Shown here one piece after another: positions 8,401-14,595 of a stretch of DNA of 64,000 nt. Location: the NCBI GenBank assembly GCA_963811365.1, contig CAWEQW010000002.1, forward strand, positions 372,001 to 436,000, read 5' to 3'. The DNA comes from CAWEQW01 sp963811365 (GTDB taxonomy: Bacteria; Actinomycetota; Actinomycetes; Propionibacteriales; Nocardioidaceae). Below the pieces are notes generated by a model. That model searched no databases and had not been told where the DNA came from. It saw only the letters and a list, made by a program, of their open reading frames with translations. Position 1 is the first letter of the stretch; each line of letters begins with the position of its first letter. The position numbers and the translations under genes were made by a program.

Positions 8401-9247
8401 CCGCGGCCTTGATGGAGGGGACGAGCAGCTGGCGGGTGCCGTCGGGCTTCTGCAGGTCGATGGCGAGACCGAGGTTGATGTGCGCCGGGTCGATCAGCGT
8501 CGGCTTGCCCCCGATGACGTCGTACCCGACGTTCATCTCCGGCATCTGCTTGAGCGCACGGACGATCGCCCAGCCGATGATGTGGGTGAACGAGACCTTG
8601 CCGCCACGCGCCCGGGCGAGGTGGTTGTTGATCACGATCCGGTTGTCGATCAGCAGCTTCACGGGCACCGACCGCACGCTGGTGGCCGTCGGCACCGACA
8701 GGCTGACGTCCATGTTCTGCACCGTGCGGGCGGGTGCGCCCCGGAGCACGGTGAGCTCGGGCTCGTCGGTGGCCTCCGCGGGCGTCGGCCTGGCGGGCTC
8801 CTTGGGGACCGGAGAGCTGGTCCGGGCGGGCTGTGCGGGGGAGGCGGCCCGCTTGTCGGAATCTGCCGCGGGCTGGGCGGGAGCGGACGCGGCGGGCTGG
8901 GCGGGCGCGGCTGCGGACTCGGTCGGTGCGGCCTGCTTGGCCGCGGACTCGGTCGGTGCGGCCTGCTTGGCCGCGGACCCGGTCGGTGCGGCCTGCTTGG
9001 CCGCGGACTCGGCCGGTGCGGCGGGAGCAGCGGGCTTGGCGGCCTTGGCCGGAGCCGAGGGCTTGCCGTTGGAAGCGCCGGAGACGCCCGGGTGCGGCGT
9101 GTAGTCCTTGAAGAAGGTCCACCAGGCACGGTCCACGCTGTTGGGGTCCTGCTGATACCGCTCGTACATCTCGTCCACGAGCCACTCGTTGGCGCCGAAC
9201 GCCGAGAGCTGGTTGTCGAGCGGTGCGTCCTGCGAAGACTCGGCCAC
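5417..9247 (-). CDS. kgd: Multifunctional 2-oxoglutarate decarboxylase/dehydrogenase E1 with E2-like acyltransferase domain
   Basis: Kgd (SucA/OdhA of actinobacteria) decarboxylates 2-oxoglutarate with thiamine diphosphate and feeds the oxoglutarate dehydrogenase complex. I chose GTG 9247, giving 1276 residues starting VAESSQDAPLDN. An N-terminal helix region (about 1-50) is followed by an Ala/Pro linker (51-150). Next comes a catalytic acyltransferase domain without lipoyl domain (about 165-395, active-site motif TYDHRVIQ). The large E1 part contains HRGRLNVLANI, the ThDP motif HGDAAFAGQGVV with NNQ, and VDLVCYRRRGHNEGDDPSYTQP. The reading frame is intact over its full length. The linker carries a 30-bp tandem repeat. 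Confidence 0.96.
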   Translation of the reverse strand: MAESSQDAPLDNQLSAFGANEWLVDEMYERYQQDPNSVDRAWWTFFKDYTPHPGVSGASNGKPSAPAKAAKPAAPAAPAESAAKQAAPTGSAAKQAAPTESAAKQAAPTESAAAPAQPAASAPAQPAADSDKRAASPAQPARTSSPVPKEPARPTPAEATDEPELTVLRGAPARTVQNMDVSLSVPTATSVRSVPVKLLIDNRIVINNHLARARGGKVSFTHIIGWAIVRALKQMPEMNVGYDVIGGKPTLIDPAHINLGLAIDLQKPDGTRQLLVPSIKAAEAMDFASFWGAYEDLVRKARGNKLAVPDFQGTTISLTNPGTIGTNHSVPRLMKGQGAIIGVGSMDYPPEYQGASEETLTRNAVSKVMTLTSTYDHRVIQGAQSGEFLRRIHGLLLGEDDFYDEIFRALRIPYEPIRWAKDISASHDDEISKQARILELIHAYRVRGHIMADTDPLEYQQRSHPDLEVESHGLTLWDLDREFATGSFGGEGRRFMKLRNILGILRDSYCRTVGIEYMHIQDPEQRRWIQQRVEQPHVKPPREEQLRILLKLNQAEAFETFLQTKFVGQKRFSLEGGETTIPLVDEVCEAAAEAGLDEVTIGMAHRGRLNVLANIVGKSYSQIFREFEGNIDPRTVQGSGDVKYHLGADGEFRAGSGERIKVSVAANPSHLEAVDPVLEGIARAKQDMLNRGAAFPVLPLLIHGDAAFAGQGVVAETLNLSQLRGYRTGGTIHLVVNNQVGFTTSPASSRSSLYCTDVARMVQAPIFHVNGDDPEACIRVSRLAFEYRQAFKKDVVIDLVCYRRRGHNEGDDPSYTQPLMYDLIEQKRSVRKLYTESLIGRGDITLDEAEQVLRDYQQQLERVFTEVREASTAPSEWTTVPDYPEKRGEETTTAISKETMKRIADAYVTAPNGFTVHPKVLPQLQRRAAAITDGPIDWGTGEVLAFGSLLMDGRPVRLAGQDSRRGTFVSRFATIIDRHNADEWTPLANLSEDQGRFYVYDSLLSEYAAMGFEYGYSVARPEALVVWEAQFGDFVNGAQTVIDEFITSGRTKWRQQSGVVLLLPHGYEGQGPDHSSARIERFLTMAADDAFLVAQPSTPASYFHLLRQHSLGEEHRPLIVFTPKSMLKRKEAASQPTDFTEGTFRPVFGDGQVDPQRVEKVLLCSGRITWDLMVERKKREGDDARTAVVRLEQLYPRPVAELEAELSRYPNLREIRWVQDEPANMGAWPHMALNLTPELGGTPFYRVSRPESSSPSVGQHSRHTEEQKALVQQAFG
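8918..9010 (-). repeat. 30-bp tandem repeat in the kgd linker
   Basis: Three consecutive near-identical 30-bp units encode ESAAKQAAPT, GSAAKQAAPT and ESAAKQAAPT (protein residues 80-109), followed by a partial fourth (ESAAAPAQPA). The units sit in the flexible Ala/Pro-rich linker before the acyltransferase domain. Copy number could change without breaking the frame. Confidence 0.9.
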
Positions 9248-9383
9248 GGCCAGAATCGCCTCTTCCAAGGTTTTGCGATGGTCTCTAGGGTTGGTGCCCG
9301 GGGTCAAGGCTAGTCCTTGGCTCAACACCGTGCAGCGCGACCACGCGGGCCCGCCGACCGTCCGGCCTCACCGAGGGAGGTAC

Positions 9384-10162
9384 CTGGTCGGGCACGCTGT
9401 CGTGCGGTGCGTCGCGATGGCGGCGGCGGCCCTGAGCGCGCTGGCCGCGACCGGCTGCACCGGCGGAGAGCCGCAGGCCGGGAAGCCGTGTCCGCAACCG
9501 TAGCCGTCGCCCTCGCCGAGTGGGCCGATGCCCGGCTCCGTGCCGTTGAAGGTCCGGGTGACCCGGTCGGGCGTGATCTGGATCCGCTACCTGGGGTCCG
9601 ACGCGCGGGCGGGACAGGCCATGACGTCGACGCGCGCCGACGCGATCCAGCTGGGCCGACGCGATCGCGCTGGTCGGGGTCGACGTAAGGACCGGGGCCG
9701 CGGCCGACATCGGCATCCCGCGGGCCGCGTGCGGGAGACCCCCGGCAACGGCTGCGACAAGATCAACGCCGCAATGGTCTACGGCGGGCCGCAGGGCATG
9801 GCCTGCTCCGTCGGCGCCCTGGTTGGGTGCGGCCGGACTACACGTCCGGCACCGGCTTCGACGGGTTCCGCAACGGACTTCGACCGCTCCGCCAACCAGC
9901 AGGAGCTCCTGGTCAGCATCCTTCGGCAGGCCGCGCCCACGCGACGACGCAGAATGATTCATGGAGCGCGGCACCGACCCGCGGCGCTCCGAGCTCTACC
10001 GCCTGGCGCAGGCGCTCTCCCAGCTGAAGCCCGAGGGTTCCACTGCTGCGTCGTGCAGGGCGGCATCGGGTGTGCCGGCGCAGCCAGCGTGGTGTTGACC
10101 CACGTCGCGCAGGCCCGAGGCTCGGCGCCGACGCCCGCGGCGACGCACGGTTCGACGGGGGT
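9384..10162 (+). pseudogene. Decayed LytR-CpsA-Psr (LCP) family protein
   Basis: Pieces of an LCP phosphotransferase, a family that attaches teichoic-acid-like or arabinogalactan polymers to peptidoglycan, lie in different frames. The N-terminus (VRCVAMAAAALSALAATGC) is a lipoprotein-type signal. An in-frame TAG at 9501-9503 follows, then VIWIRYLGSDARAGQ, then ADAIALVGVDVRTGAAADIG in another frame, then CDKINAAMVYGGPQGMA, FDGFRN and SANQQELLVSILRQ. The C-terminal CVVQGGIG..GAASVVL signature ends near 10120. Between FDGFRN and SANQQ the middle of the domain is missing, so this is not just a sequencing slip. Both ends are approximate. Confidence 0.72.
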
Positions 10163-10178
10163 CGCAGCCCGCGTGCTC

Positions 10179-10634
10179 TCAGTGCCGGTGCGTCTGCCGT
10201 CGCGCGCGCAGGCCGAAGGCGACGAACGCGACCCCGACCAGGGCGTACGTCGGGTGGAAGAAGCTCACCTCGCGGATGTAGGCCATCTCCACCAGCAGCC
10301 ATACCAGCAGCACGCCGCCCGCCACCAGGGACGCCTCCGGAGTGCGTGGACCACCCGTCCAGCCGCACCAGGCGAGCACGGTGAAGGGCACTGCGACGAG
10401 GAGCGCCAGGGCGGTGCCGCCGAGCACCGGGCTGCCGAAGGGCAGTCTGGCCTCGATGGTCGCGCCCAGGCTGAGGCCCCCGCCGGCGAGGCCCACCGCA
10501 CCGCCGTACGCGGACAGCGCGACGAGCATCGCGGCAGCGGCCCAGCCCCGGTGACGGACAGCGCGCCGGACGGCGGGGCCGGCGTCGACCGAGTCGCCGG
10601 ACCCGGTGGACGGGGTGCGTGCCGGGGTGCTCAC
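10179..10634 (-). CDS. Four-helix membrane protein downstream of the desulfinase-like gene
   Basis: This 151-residue integral membrane protein has a polar, Thr/Ser-rich N-terminus of about 30 residues. Four hydrophobic segments follow: AAAMLVALSAYGGAVGLAGG, LGGTALALLVAVPFTVLAW, GGVLLVWLLVEMAYI and PTYALVGVAFVAFGL. The C-terminus is basic. I recognise no family. The GTG start at 10634 is 19 bp after the stop of the DszB-like gene on the same strand, so both are probably transcribed from the TetR-controlled promoter. A role in transport or in protecting the membrane from the substrate is conceivable but unproven. Confidence 0.62.
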   Translation of the reverse strand: MSTPARTPSTGSGDSVDAGPAVRRAVRHRGWAAAAMLVALSAYGGAVGLAGGGLSLGATIEARLPFGSPVLGGTALALLVAVPFTVLAWCGWTGGPRTPEASLVAGGVLLVWLLVEMAYIREVSFFHPTYALVGVAFVAFGLRARRQTHRH

Positions 10635-10653
10635 GGTCCGTCGTCGCTTCGGG

Positions 10654-11814
10654 TCAGCCGAGGAGAGCGTGCTCGACGCCGAGGCTCTCGGAGGTGCCGA
10701 GCTTCTCCAGGGTGCGCATGGACCACTCCTCCTCCATGAGCTGCTTGGCCGCCTCCTCGAGGAACTCCGGGGCGGCCCACTCGTGAACGTCGAAGTCGTT
10801 GCGGATGTAGCCGTGGCTCAGCATGAAGTCCTTGCCGATCTCGATGGAGGCCATGTTCTTCGGGGAGAAGCTGGGCACCATGTCGACGTCCTTGATGCCC
10901 TGGTAGGTGTCCTCCTCGTCGCGGTAGAAGGTCTGCCGGTTCAGGATGACGGCGGCGGCGCGCTTGTGCGCGTTGGCCCAGCGGCCGACCTTGATCGCGC
11001 CGCGCAGGTAGGCGACGACCAGCTCCGGGTGCTTGTCGGCCATCTCGTCGGTGCAGGTGATCACCGCCGGACAGTTCGCCATCTGCAGGGTCCAGTCGGG
11101 GTAGCGGGAGAGGTCCTCGATGGCCTTGAACTTGCCGGTGTCCTCCTGCAGGTGCTGGAACACCTTGCTCTGGGTGTAGATCGCGTCGACGGCGCCGTTC
11201 TCCAGCGACGTCTCCAGCGGGCGGAACGCCAGGTCGTGCTTGTGGTCGCGGCGCAGCCACAGCTCGGACGGGTTGTTCATCCGCACCTGCAGCATCTCGG
11301 GCTTGTCGTACCAGTCGTCGGGATAGGGGAACTCGACGATCTCGACATCGTCGCGGGTCATCCCGTTCATCCGGAGCATCAGCTCGATGCCGGCCTCCTC
11401 CTGGACCCGCCACCAGTCGTTCTTGATGGTGTTCAGGCTCTTGGTGAGACCGATCTTCTTCCCCTTGAGGTCCTTCATGCAGAAGATGTCGTCGCGGGCC
11501 CGGACCATCATCGCGCCGCCCTCGTAGACCTGCGTGGCGCCCAGCAGGCGGGTACGTCGGATGTCGGCGTTCACGGCGATCGGAGGGTAGAGCCCGCCGA
11601 ACCGGATCAGGTTGTCCAGGTTGTGGATGTAGTGCGGGTACCAGTTGTTCTCGTCACGGGAGCGGAAGTAGGCGTACTCGACGCCGATCCTCTTGAACTC
11701 CTCCTTGGTCCAGCCCAGCTCCTGGTCGACGTTGTTCGCCGAGACCATCGGGCAGTTGGTGTAGAACACCTCGTTCCAGTCCAGGGGAACGGTGGTGGAG
11801 ACCTTCTCGCTCAT
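10654..11814 (-). CDS. DszB-like desulfinase homologue (ABC-type substrate-binding-protein fold)
   Basis: The 386-residue product is related to the sulfonate-binding SsuA/NMT1 fold and specifically to DszB, the 2-hydroxybiphenyl-2-sulfinate desulfinase of dibenzothiophene desulfurisation. It has no signal peptide or lipobox, so it is not a secreted binding protein. The DszB catalytic residues have counterparts: Cys21 in YTNCPM (DszB Cys27), and His61 with Arg71 in the IRFGG motif (DszB His60, Arg70), with the same 10-residue spacing. RTRLLGATQVYEGG, DLKGKKIGLTKS, GAVDAIYTQ and WAAPEFLEEA also align by eye. The natural substrate is unknown. The start ATG 11814 has GAAGGA 7 bp upstream. A TetR-type operator precedes the gene. 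Confidence 0.78.
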   Translation of the reverse strand: MSEKVSTTVPLDWNEVFYTNCPMVSANNVDQELGWTKEEFKRIGVEYAYFRSRDENNWYPHYIHNLDNLIRFGGLYPPIAVNADIRRTRLLGATQVYEGGAMMVRARDDIFCMKDLKGKKIGLTKSLNTIKNDWWRVQEEAGIELMLRMNGMTRDDVEIVEFPYPDDWYDKPEMLQVRMNNPSELWLRRDHKHDLAFRPLETSLENGAVDAIYTQSKVFQHLQEDTGKFKAIEDLSRYPDWTLQMANCPAVITCTDEMADKHPELVVAYLRGAIKVGRWANAHKRAAAVILNRQTFYRDEEDTYQGIKDVDMVPSFSPKNMASIEIGKDFMLSHGYIRNDFDVHEWAAPEFLEEAAKQLMEEEWSMRTLEKLGTSESLGVEHALLG

Positions 11815-11884
11815 CGCTTCGTCCTTCGCTCGGGGGCTCCGCGTCACCGACAACGGCCCGAGAGGGTGCAGGGTGCTGCCCAGA

Positions 11885-11898
11885 TGTACGTCCGTACA
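11885..11898. promoter_or_regulatory. Candidate TetR operator O1, upstream of the desulfinase-like gene
   Basis: TGTACGTCCGTACA is a 14-bp palindrome (TGTACG-N2-CGTACA). It lies 71-84 bp upstream of the ATG of the DszB-like gene and downstream of the tetR stop. Two further copies lie upstream of the tetR gene, and all three are followed by CAT. The copies support a shared operator rather than a chance palindrome. Confidence 0.72.
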
Positions 11899-11984
11899 CA
11901 TTCAAGGCCGTCGCGGTGGCCGCGGTCAGGGTCGAAGGTCCTGCGCATCGGGTCTTGCCAGCGGGGACCGCCTGTGGTCCGTCG

Positions 11985-12626
11985 TCAGGCTCCCGGTCCG
12001 TCCCCACCAGAAGGCGGGTCGGCCGGGGACGGCCACGAGGTCGCGCCGAGCCGGCGGGCGCTGTGGACCAGTTCCTCGCGCAGCTCAGCCAGGGGCACCT
12101 CCGACAGACCACCGGCCTCCACCAGGTAGTCCTCGAAGATCCGCCACCCGAGTGCGGCCGCGACGATCTGGGCAGCACGCACCCGCGCGGACCGCTCGTC
12201 GATCCGGTAGCCGTCGGCCAGCGTCCTGGCCATCGCCAGCACCGGGTTGAAACCGGACCGAACGCCGAGGGAGCGTCCGCCGATGGCCAGAGCCCCCGCG
12301 ACCCGGGCCCACTGGCCCATCACCGTTTCGGTGGAGAAGCCCTGGCCAGACAGTGGGCGGTCCGCCACCGCCTCGGCCAGCCGCTCCGAGAGGTCGTCGA
12401 ACACCGCGGTCACGAGCTCCTCGCGGCTGCCGATGTAGCGGCCGATCAGCGCGAGATGGACGTCCGCGGCGGCCGCGATGTCGCGCAGCGACACCGCGTC
12501 CACACCGCGCTCGGCGAAGAGCCGGGCGGCCGTGCCGAGAACCGCGCGACGCACCTCCTCGGGGCCGACAGGTGCGCCCGGCTCTCGCCGTGGCCCCGGT
12601 GGGCGTCCGTGCTGGATGCTCGACAT
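11985..12626 (-). CDS. TetR/AcrR-family transcriptional regulator
   Basis: This 213-residue repressor starts at ATG 12626, with GAGGAGG upstream (an in-frame ATG at 12671 lacks this). The N-terminal DNA-binding domain is at about residues 25-75: VLGTAARLFAERGVDAVSLRDIAAAADVH followed by LIGRYIGSREELVTAVF, the usual helix-turn-helix and following helix. The C-terminal ligand domain is of the type seen in fatty-acid or xenobiotic regulators, with no recognisable specificity. Three copies of TGTACG-N2-CGTACA flank the gene, two upstream of it and one before the DszB-like gene downstream. I infer that it represses itself and that gene. Confidence 0.92.
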   Translation of the reverse strand: MSSIQHGRPPGPRREPGAPVGPEEVRRAVLGTAARLFAERGVDAVSLRDIAAAADVHLALIGRYIGSREELVTAVFDDLSERLAEAVADRPLSGQGFSTETVMGQWARVAGALAIGGRSLGVRSGFNPVLAMARTLADGYRIDERSARVRAAQIVAAALGWRIFEDYLVEAGGLSEVPLAELREELVHSARRLGATSWPSPADPPSGGDGPGA

Positions 12627-12676
12627 GGTCGGTGCCCTCCTCTGTGGCCGCCCGTCGCTGCGCCCGGACACAGGCG

Positions 12677-12690
12677 TCTACGATCGTACA
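12677..12690. promoter_or_regulatory. Candidate TetR operator O2, upstream of tetR
   Basis: TCTACGATCGTACA differs from the operator before the desulfinase-like gene at one outer and two central positions, and is likewise followed by CAT. It is 51-64 bp upstream of the tetR start, a suitable place for autoregulation. Confidence 0.65.
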
Positions 12691-12764
12691 CATAGCCTCG
12701 CTCCCTCGCCGACAGGAAGCTCCCGGCTCGCGGCCCGATATGGGGCACTCGACCCGCATCGTCT

Positions 12765-12778
12765 TGAACGTTCGTACA
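12765..12778. promoter_or_regulatory. Candidate TetR operator O3, between tetR and the DUF6325 gene
   Basis: TGAACGTTCGTACA is followed by CATC and matches the other two copies in the right half-site CGTACA. It lies 139 bp upstream of tetR and 111 bp upstream of the DUF6325 start on the other strand, so it could bring that divergent operon under the same repressor. Confidence 0.55.
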
Positions 12779-12888
12779 CATCCGGGACGTTCGGCCCTAT
12801 GACGCCGGATGCCGGGCTGGGATACCTGGGTGCAGAGCCCGCGGACCTCCACGGGACCGCCGCGCCGTCGGCACGTGAGGAGACACGT

Positions 12889-13374
12889 ATGAGCATCAAC
12901 ATCGACGAGCTGGGACCGGTCGACTGGATCGTCGTCGAGTTCCCTGAGACCAAGCTCACCGGCGAGGTGGCCCCGATCCTCAAGGATCTGGTCGACCGCG
13001 AGCTGATCCGGGTGCTGGACCTGGTCTTCCTGACCAGGGACCTGGAGGGAGGCTTCGAGGTCTTCGAGGCCAGCGATCTCGGCGAGAGCGAGATCGGCGA
13101 GCTGCGCGCGTACGAGGCCGAGCTGGCGATGCTGCTGAGCGAGCAGGACGTGGCCGACCTCGTGGAGACCATCGAGCCCGGCAGCTCCGCCGCGGTCCTG
13201 GTGTGGGAGAACCTCTGGGCCGCGCCGTTCGGCTCCGCGGTTCGCCGCGCCGGTGGCCAGCTGGCCGCCAGCGGTCGCATCCCGATCCAGGCCGTGATCG
13301 CGGCCGCCGAGGCGGACGCCGCAGAGATCGACGCACTGACAGGTGCCGCAGAGACCGACGAGGAAGGAGACTGA
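12889..13374 (+). CDS. DUF6325 family protein
   Basis: This acidic 161-residue soluble protein belongs to the actinobacterial DUF6325 (formerly DUF1269-like) family. The signature pieces are ELGPVDWIVVEFPETK at the N-terminus, VAAVLVWENLWAAPFGSAVR-like text at about 105-123 (here AAVLVWENLWAAPFGSAVR), and AGGQLAASGRIP. Its function is unknown; relatives are often linked with short-chain membrane or basic proteins and with stress responses. The start ATG 12889 has GAGGAG upstream. The stop is one base before the start of the next small gene, so the two are translated together. Confidence 0.85.
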   Translation: MSINIDELGPVDWIVVEFPETKLTGEVAPILKDLVDRELIRVLDLVFLTRDLEGGFEVFEASDLGESEIGELRAYEAELAMLLSEQDVADLVETIEPGSSAAVLVWENLWAAPFGSAVRRAGGQLAASGRIPIQAVIAAAEADAAEIDALTGAAETDEEGD

Positions 13375-13375
13375 C

Positions 13376-13531
13376 ATGCCGATGGCAGCCAGGCGCAGGA
13401 GGAGGACCGTAGCCGCAGTGGGCGGCGCCGTCGTCGTCGCCCACGGCGTCAACCGTCGTGGCGACCGGCGAGAGGACCGCCGCGACGATCGCGACGACCG
13501 CCGCGACGACCGACGCGACCGCCGCCGCTGA
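13376..13531 (+). CDS. Tiny Arg/Asp-rich protein coupled to the DUF6325 gene
   Basis: The product has 51 residues. A short hydrophobic stretch (TVAAVGGAVVVAHGV) follows the basic start MPMAARRRRR, and the second half is almost only Arg and Asp in repeats of DDRRDD. A good ribosome binding site (GGAAGGAGA) precedes ATG 13376. Similar small proteins with a glycine/alanine stretch and charged tail sit beside DUF6325 genes elsewhere in actinobacteria. The function is unknown; the tail could bind nucleic acid or self-associate by charge pairing. Confidence 0.62.
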   Translation: MPMAARRRRRTVAAVGGAVVVAHGVNRRGDRREDRRDDRDDRRDDRRDRRR

Positions 13532-13542
13532 CCCGTTCGAAG

Positions 13543-13574
13543 CCAGGGGCCGACGTCGAGGCGTCGGCCCCTGG
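13543..13574 (+). terminator. Strong hairpin after the DUF6325 operon
   Basis: The arms CCAGGGGCCGACG and CGTCGGCCCCTGG are perfectly complementary over 13 bp with a 6-base loop, starting 11 bp after the stop codon at 13531. There is no T-run, as is common for actinomycete terminators. Confidence 0.8.
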
Positions 13575-13618
13575 TCCGGCTCGCCGGGCTAACTCCGCGC
13601 CGAGCGCGTGCTCGACAG

Positions 13619-13985
13619 TCACCGATCCACGGCGCCAGCTTCGCCGCGGCGCTCGACGACGCCTCGGGGTGGGAGCTGTACCACGTGGCTGAGGACTTCG
13701 CGGACAAGACCCGGCCGGCGAGCACCGCAACAGGCTGATCGCGCTGATCGGCCTCTGGTACGCCGAGCCCGGTAAGTACGACGTGCGCTTCCCGTCGACG
13801 GCAGCAGTGTCGCGCGGGGGTCGGCACCTCGTGACGTGCGGGGCCAACCCCGGGTCGCCGGTGATGTCGGACAACCCTCGCCGTACCGGTTCACGGGCCC
13901 GCTGCGCGCCGCGACCGTGGACGTGTCCGGCGACCTGATCGTGGACAGCGAGAGCGAGATGCCGGCCGGGATGTGTCGGCAGTAG
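13619..13985 (+). pseudogene. C-terminal relic of an arylsulfatase
   Basis: Fragments in three frames read ASFAAALDDASGWELYHVAEDFADKTR, then EHRNRLIALIGLWYAEPGKYDV, then LPVDGSSVAR, and near the end TGPLRAATVDVSGDLIVDSESEM before a TAG at 13983-13985. These are the characteristic C-terminal pieces of actinobacterial sulfatases (WELYHVAEDFAE.., LWWxEA..YxVLPLD, DVSGDLI). The catalytic N-terminal half with the Cys/Ser-X-Pro-X-Arg motif is absent, and at least two frameshifts are present, so this is a true relic. Its neighbour, a desulfinase-like gene, hints at a former organosulfur island. Confidence 0.7.
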
Positions 13986-14015
13986 CGAGGAGGGCAGCGC
14001 TCACGTCCGCCGACG

Positions 14016-14090
14016 TGGCGCCCCCGGTAGGATTCGAACCTACGCTCCCGCCTCCGGAGGGCGGTGCTCTATCCCCTGAGCTACGGGGGC
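14016..14090 (-). tRNA. tRNA-Arg (anticodon CCG)
   Basis: The minus strand gives a full cloverleaf. The acceptor arm GCCCCCG pairs with CGGGGGC, the D-arm reads GCTCAGGGGATAGAGC, and the anticodon stem CCGCC/GGCGG encloses CTCCGGA with anticodon CCG. The T-arm contains GGTTCGAATCC. A genomic CCA follows the discriminator base (14016-14018). It reads the codon CGG and lies just upstream of argS, on the opposite strand. Confidence 0.95.
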
Positions 14091-14154
14091 TCATGGGTGC
14101 GCCGCACAGCGTACCTGAACGACGGCCCTGACCACCCGAGGGGGTTGGCACTGC

Positions 14155-14595
14155 GTGGACGACACGGACGCCGGCGGTCCCAGGCCCCGAGACCGCCTCC
14201 TGGCCCTGGTCGTCGACGACTCGGAGAGGGTCCGCGAGCTGATCGCGCTGAACCTGCGGCTGGAGGGTCTGGACGTGGTGATGGCCGAGGACGGCCTCGT
14301 GGCCCTGGAGCTCGCGGTCGACGCGCACCCCGACGTGATCACGCTGGATGTGATGATGCCGCGGCTGGACGGCTTCGCCACGGTGGAGCGGCTGCGCGCC
14401 GACGACCGCACGAAGAGGATCCCGGTGGTCCTGGTGACCGGCCGGGCGCAGCCGGCGGACGTCGCCCGGGCCGAGGCGCTGGGCGTGGAGGGGTGGTTCT
14501 CCAAGCCCTTCGAGCCCGCCGATCTCGTCGCGGCGGTCCGCCGGCTGGCGTCGGCGGGGCGGACGCCGCGCCGCACGGATACCCTTGGGCGGTGA
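14155..14595 (+). CDS. Single-domain response regulator (receiver) overlapping argS
   Basis: The 146-residue protein is a CheY-like receiver with no output domain. The acidic pair is in LALVVDDSERVRELI, the phosphorylated Asp in PDVITLDVMMPRLDG (about residue 65), the Thr in VVLVTGRAQ and the Lys in GWFSKPFEPADL. The start is GTG 14155. The stop overlaps the argS start as GTGA, so argS is translated from the same transcript. No histidine kinase is nearby. A second stand-alone receiver occurs at 23543, with a similar VTGRAQ/LTARAQ loop. Confidence 0.9.
   Translation: MDDTDAGGPRPRDRLLALVVDDSERVRELIALNLRLEGLDVVMAEDGLVALELAVDAHPDVITLDVMMPRLDGFATVERLRADDRTKRIPVVLVTGRAQPADVARAEALGVEGWFSKPFEPADLVAAVRRLASAGRTPRRTDTLGR

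Noticed and set aside
8918..9010. Possible CRISPR array
   Set aside because: The 30-bp units are contiguous without spacers and encode an in-frame peptide repeat in kgd.
5354..9313. A plus-strand open frame of about 1300 codons opposite kgd
   Set aside because: It exactly shadows kgd, which has complete family motifs; the antisense product has repetitive Leu/Gly/Arg composition.
10654..11814. Periplasmic sulfonate or nitrate ABC-transporter binding protein
   Set aside because: There is no signal peptide or lipobox and no permease or ATPase gene nearby, while the DszB catalytic residues are conserved.
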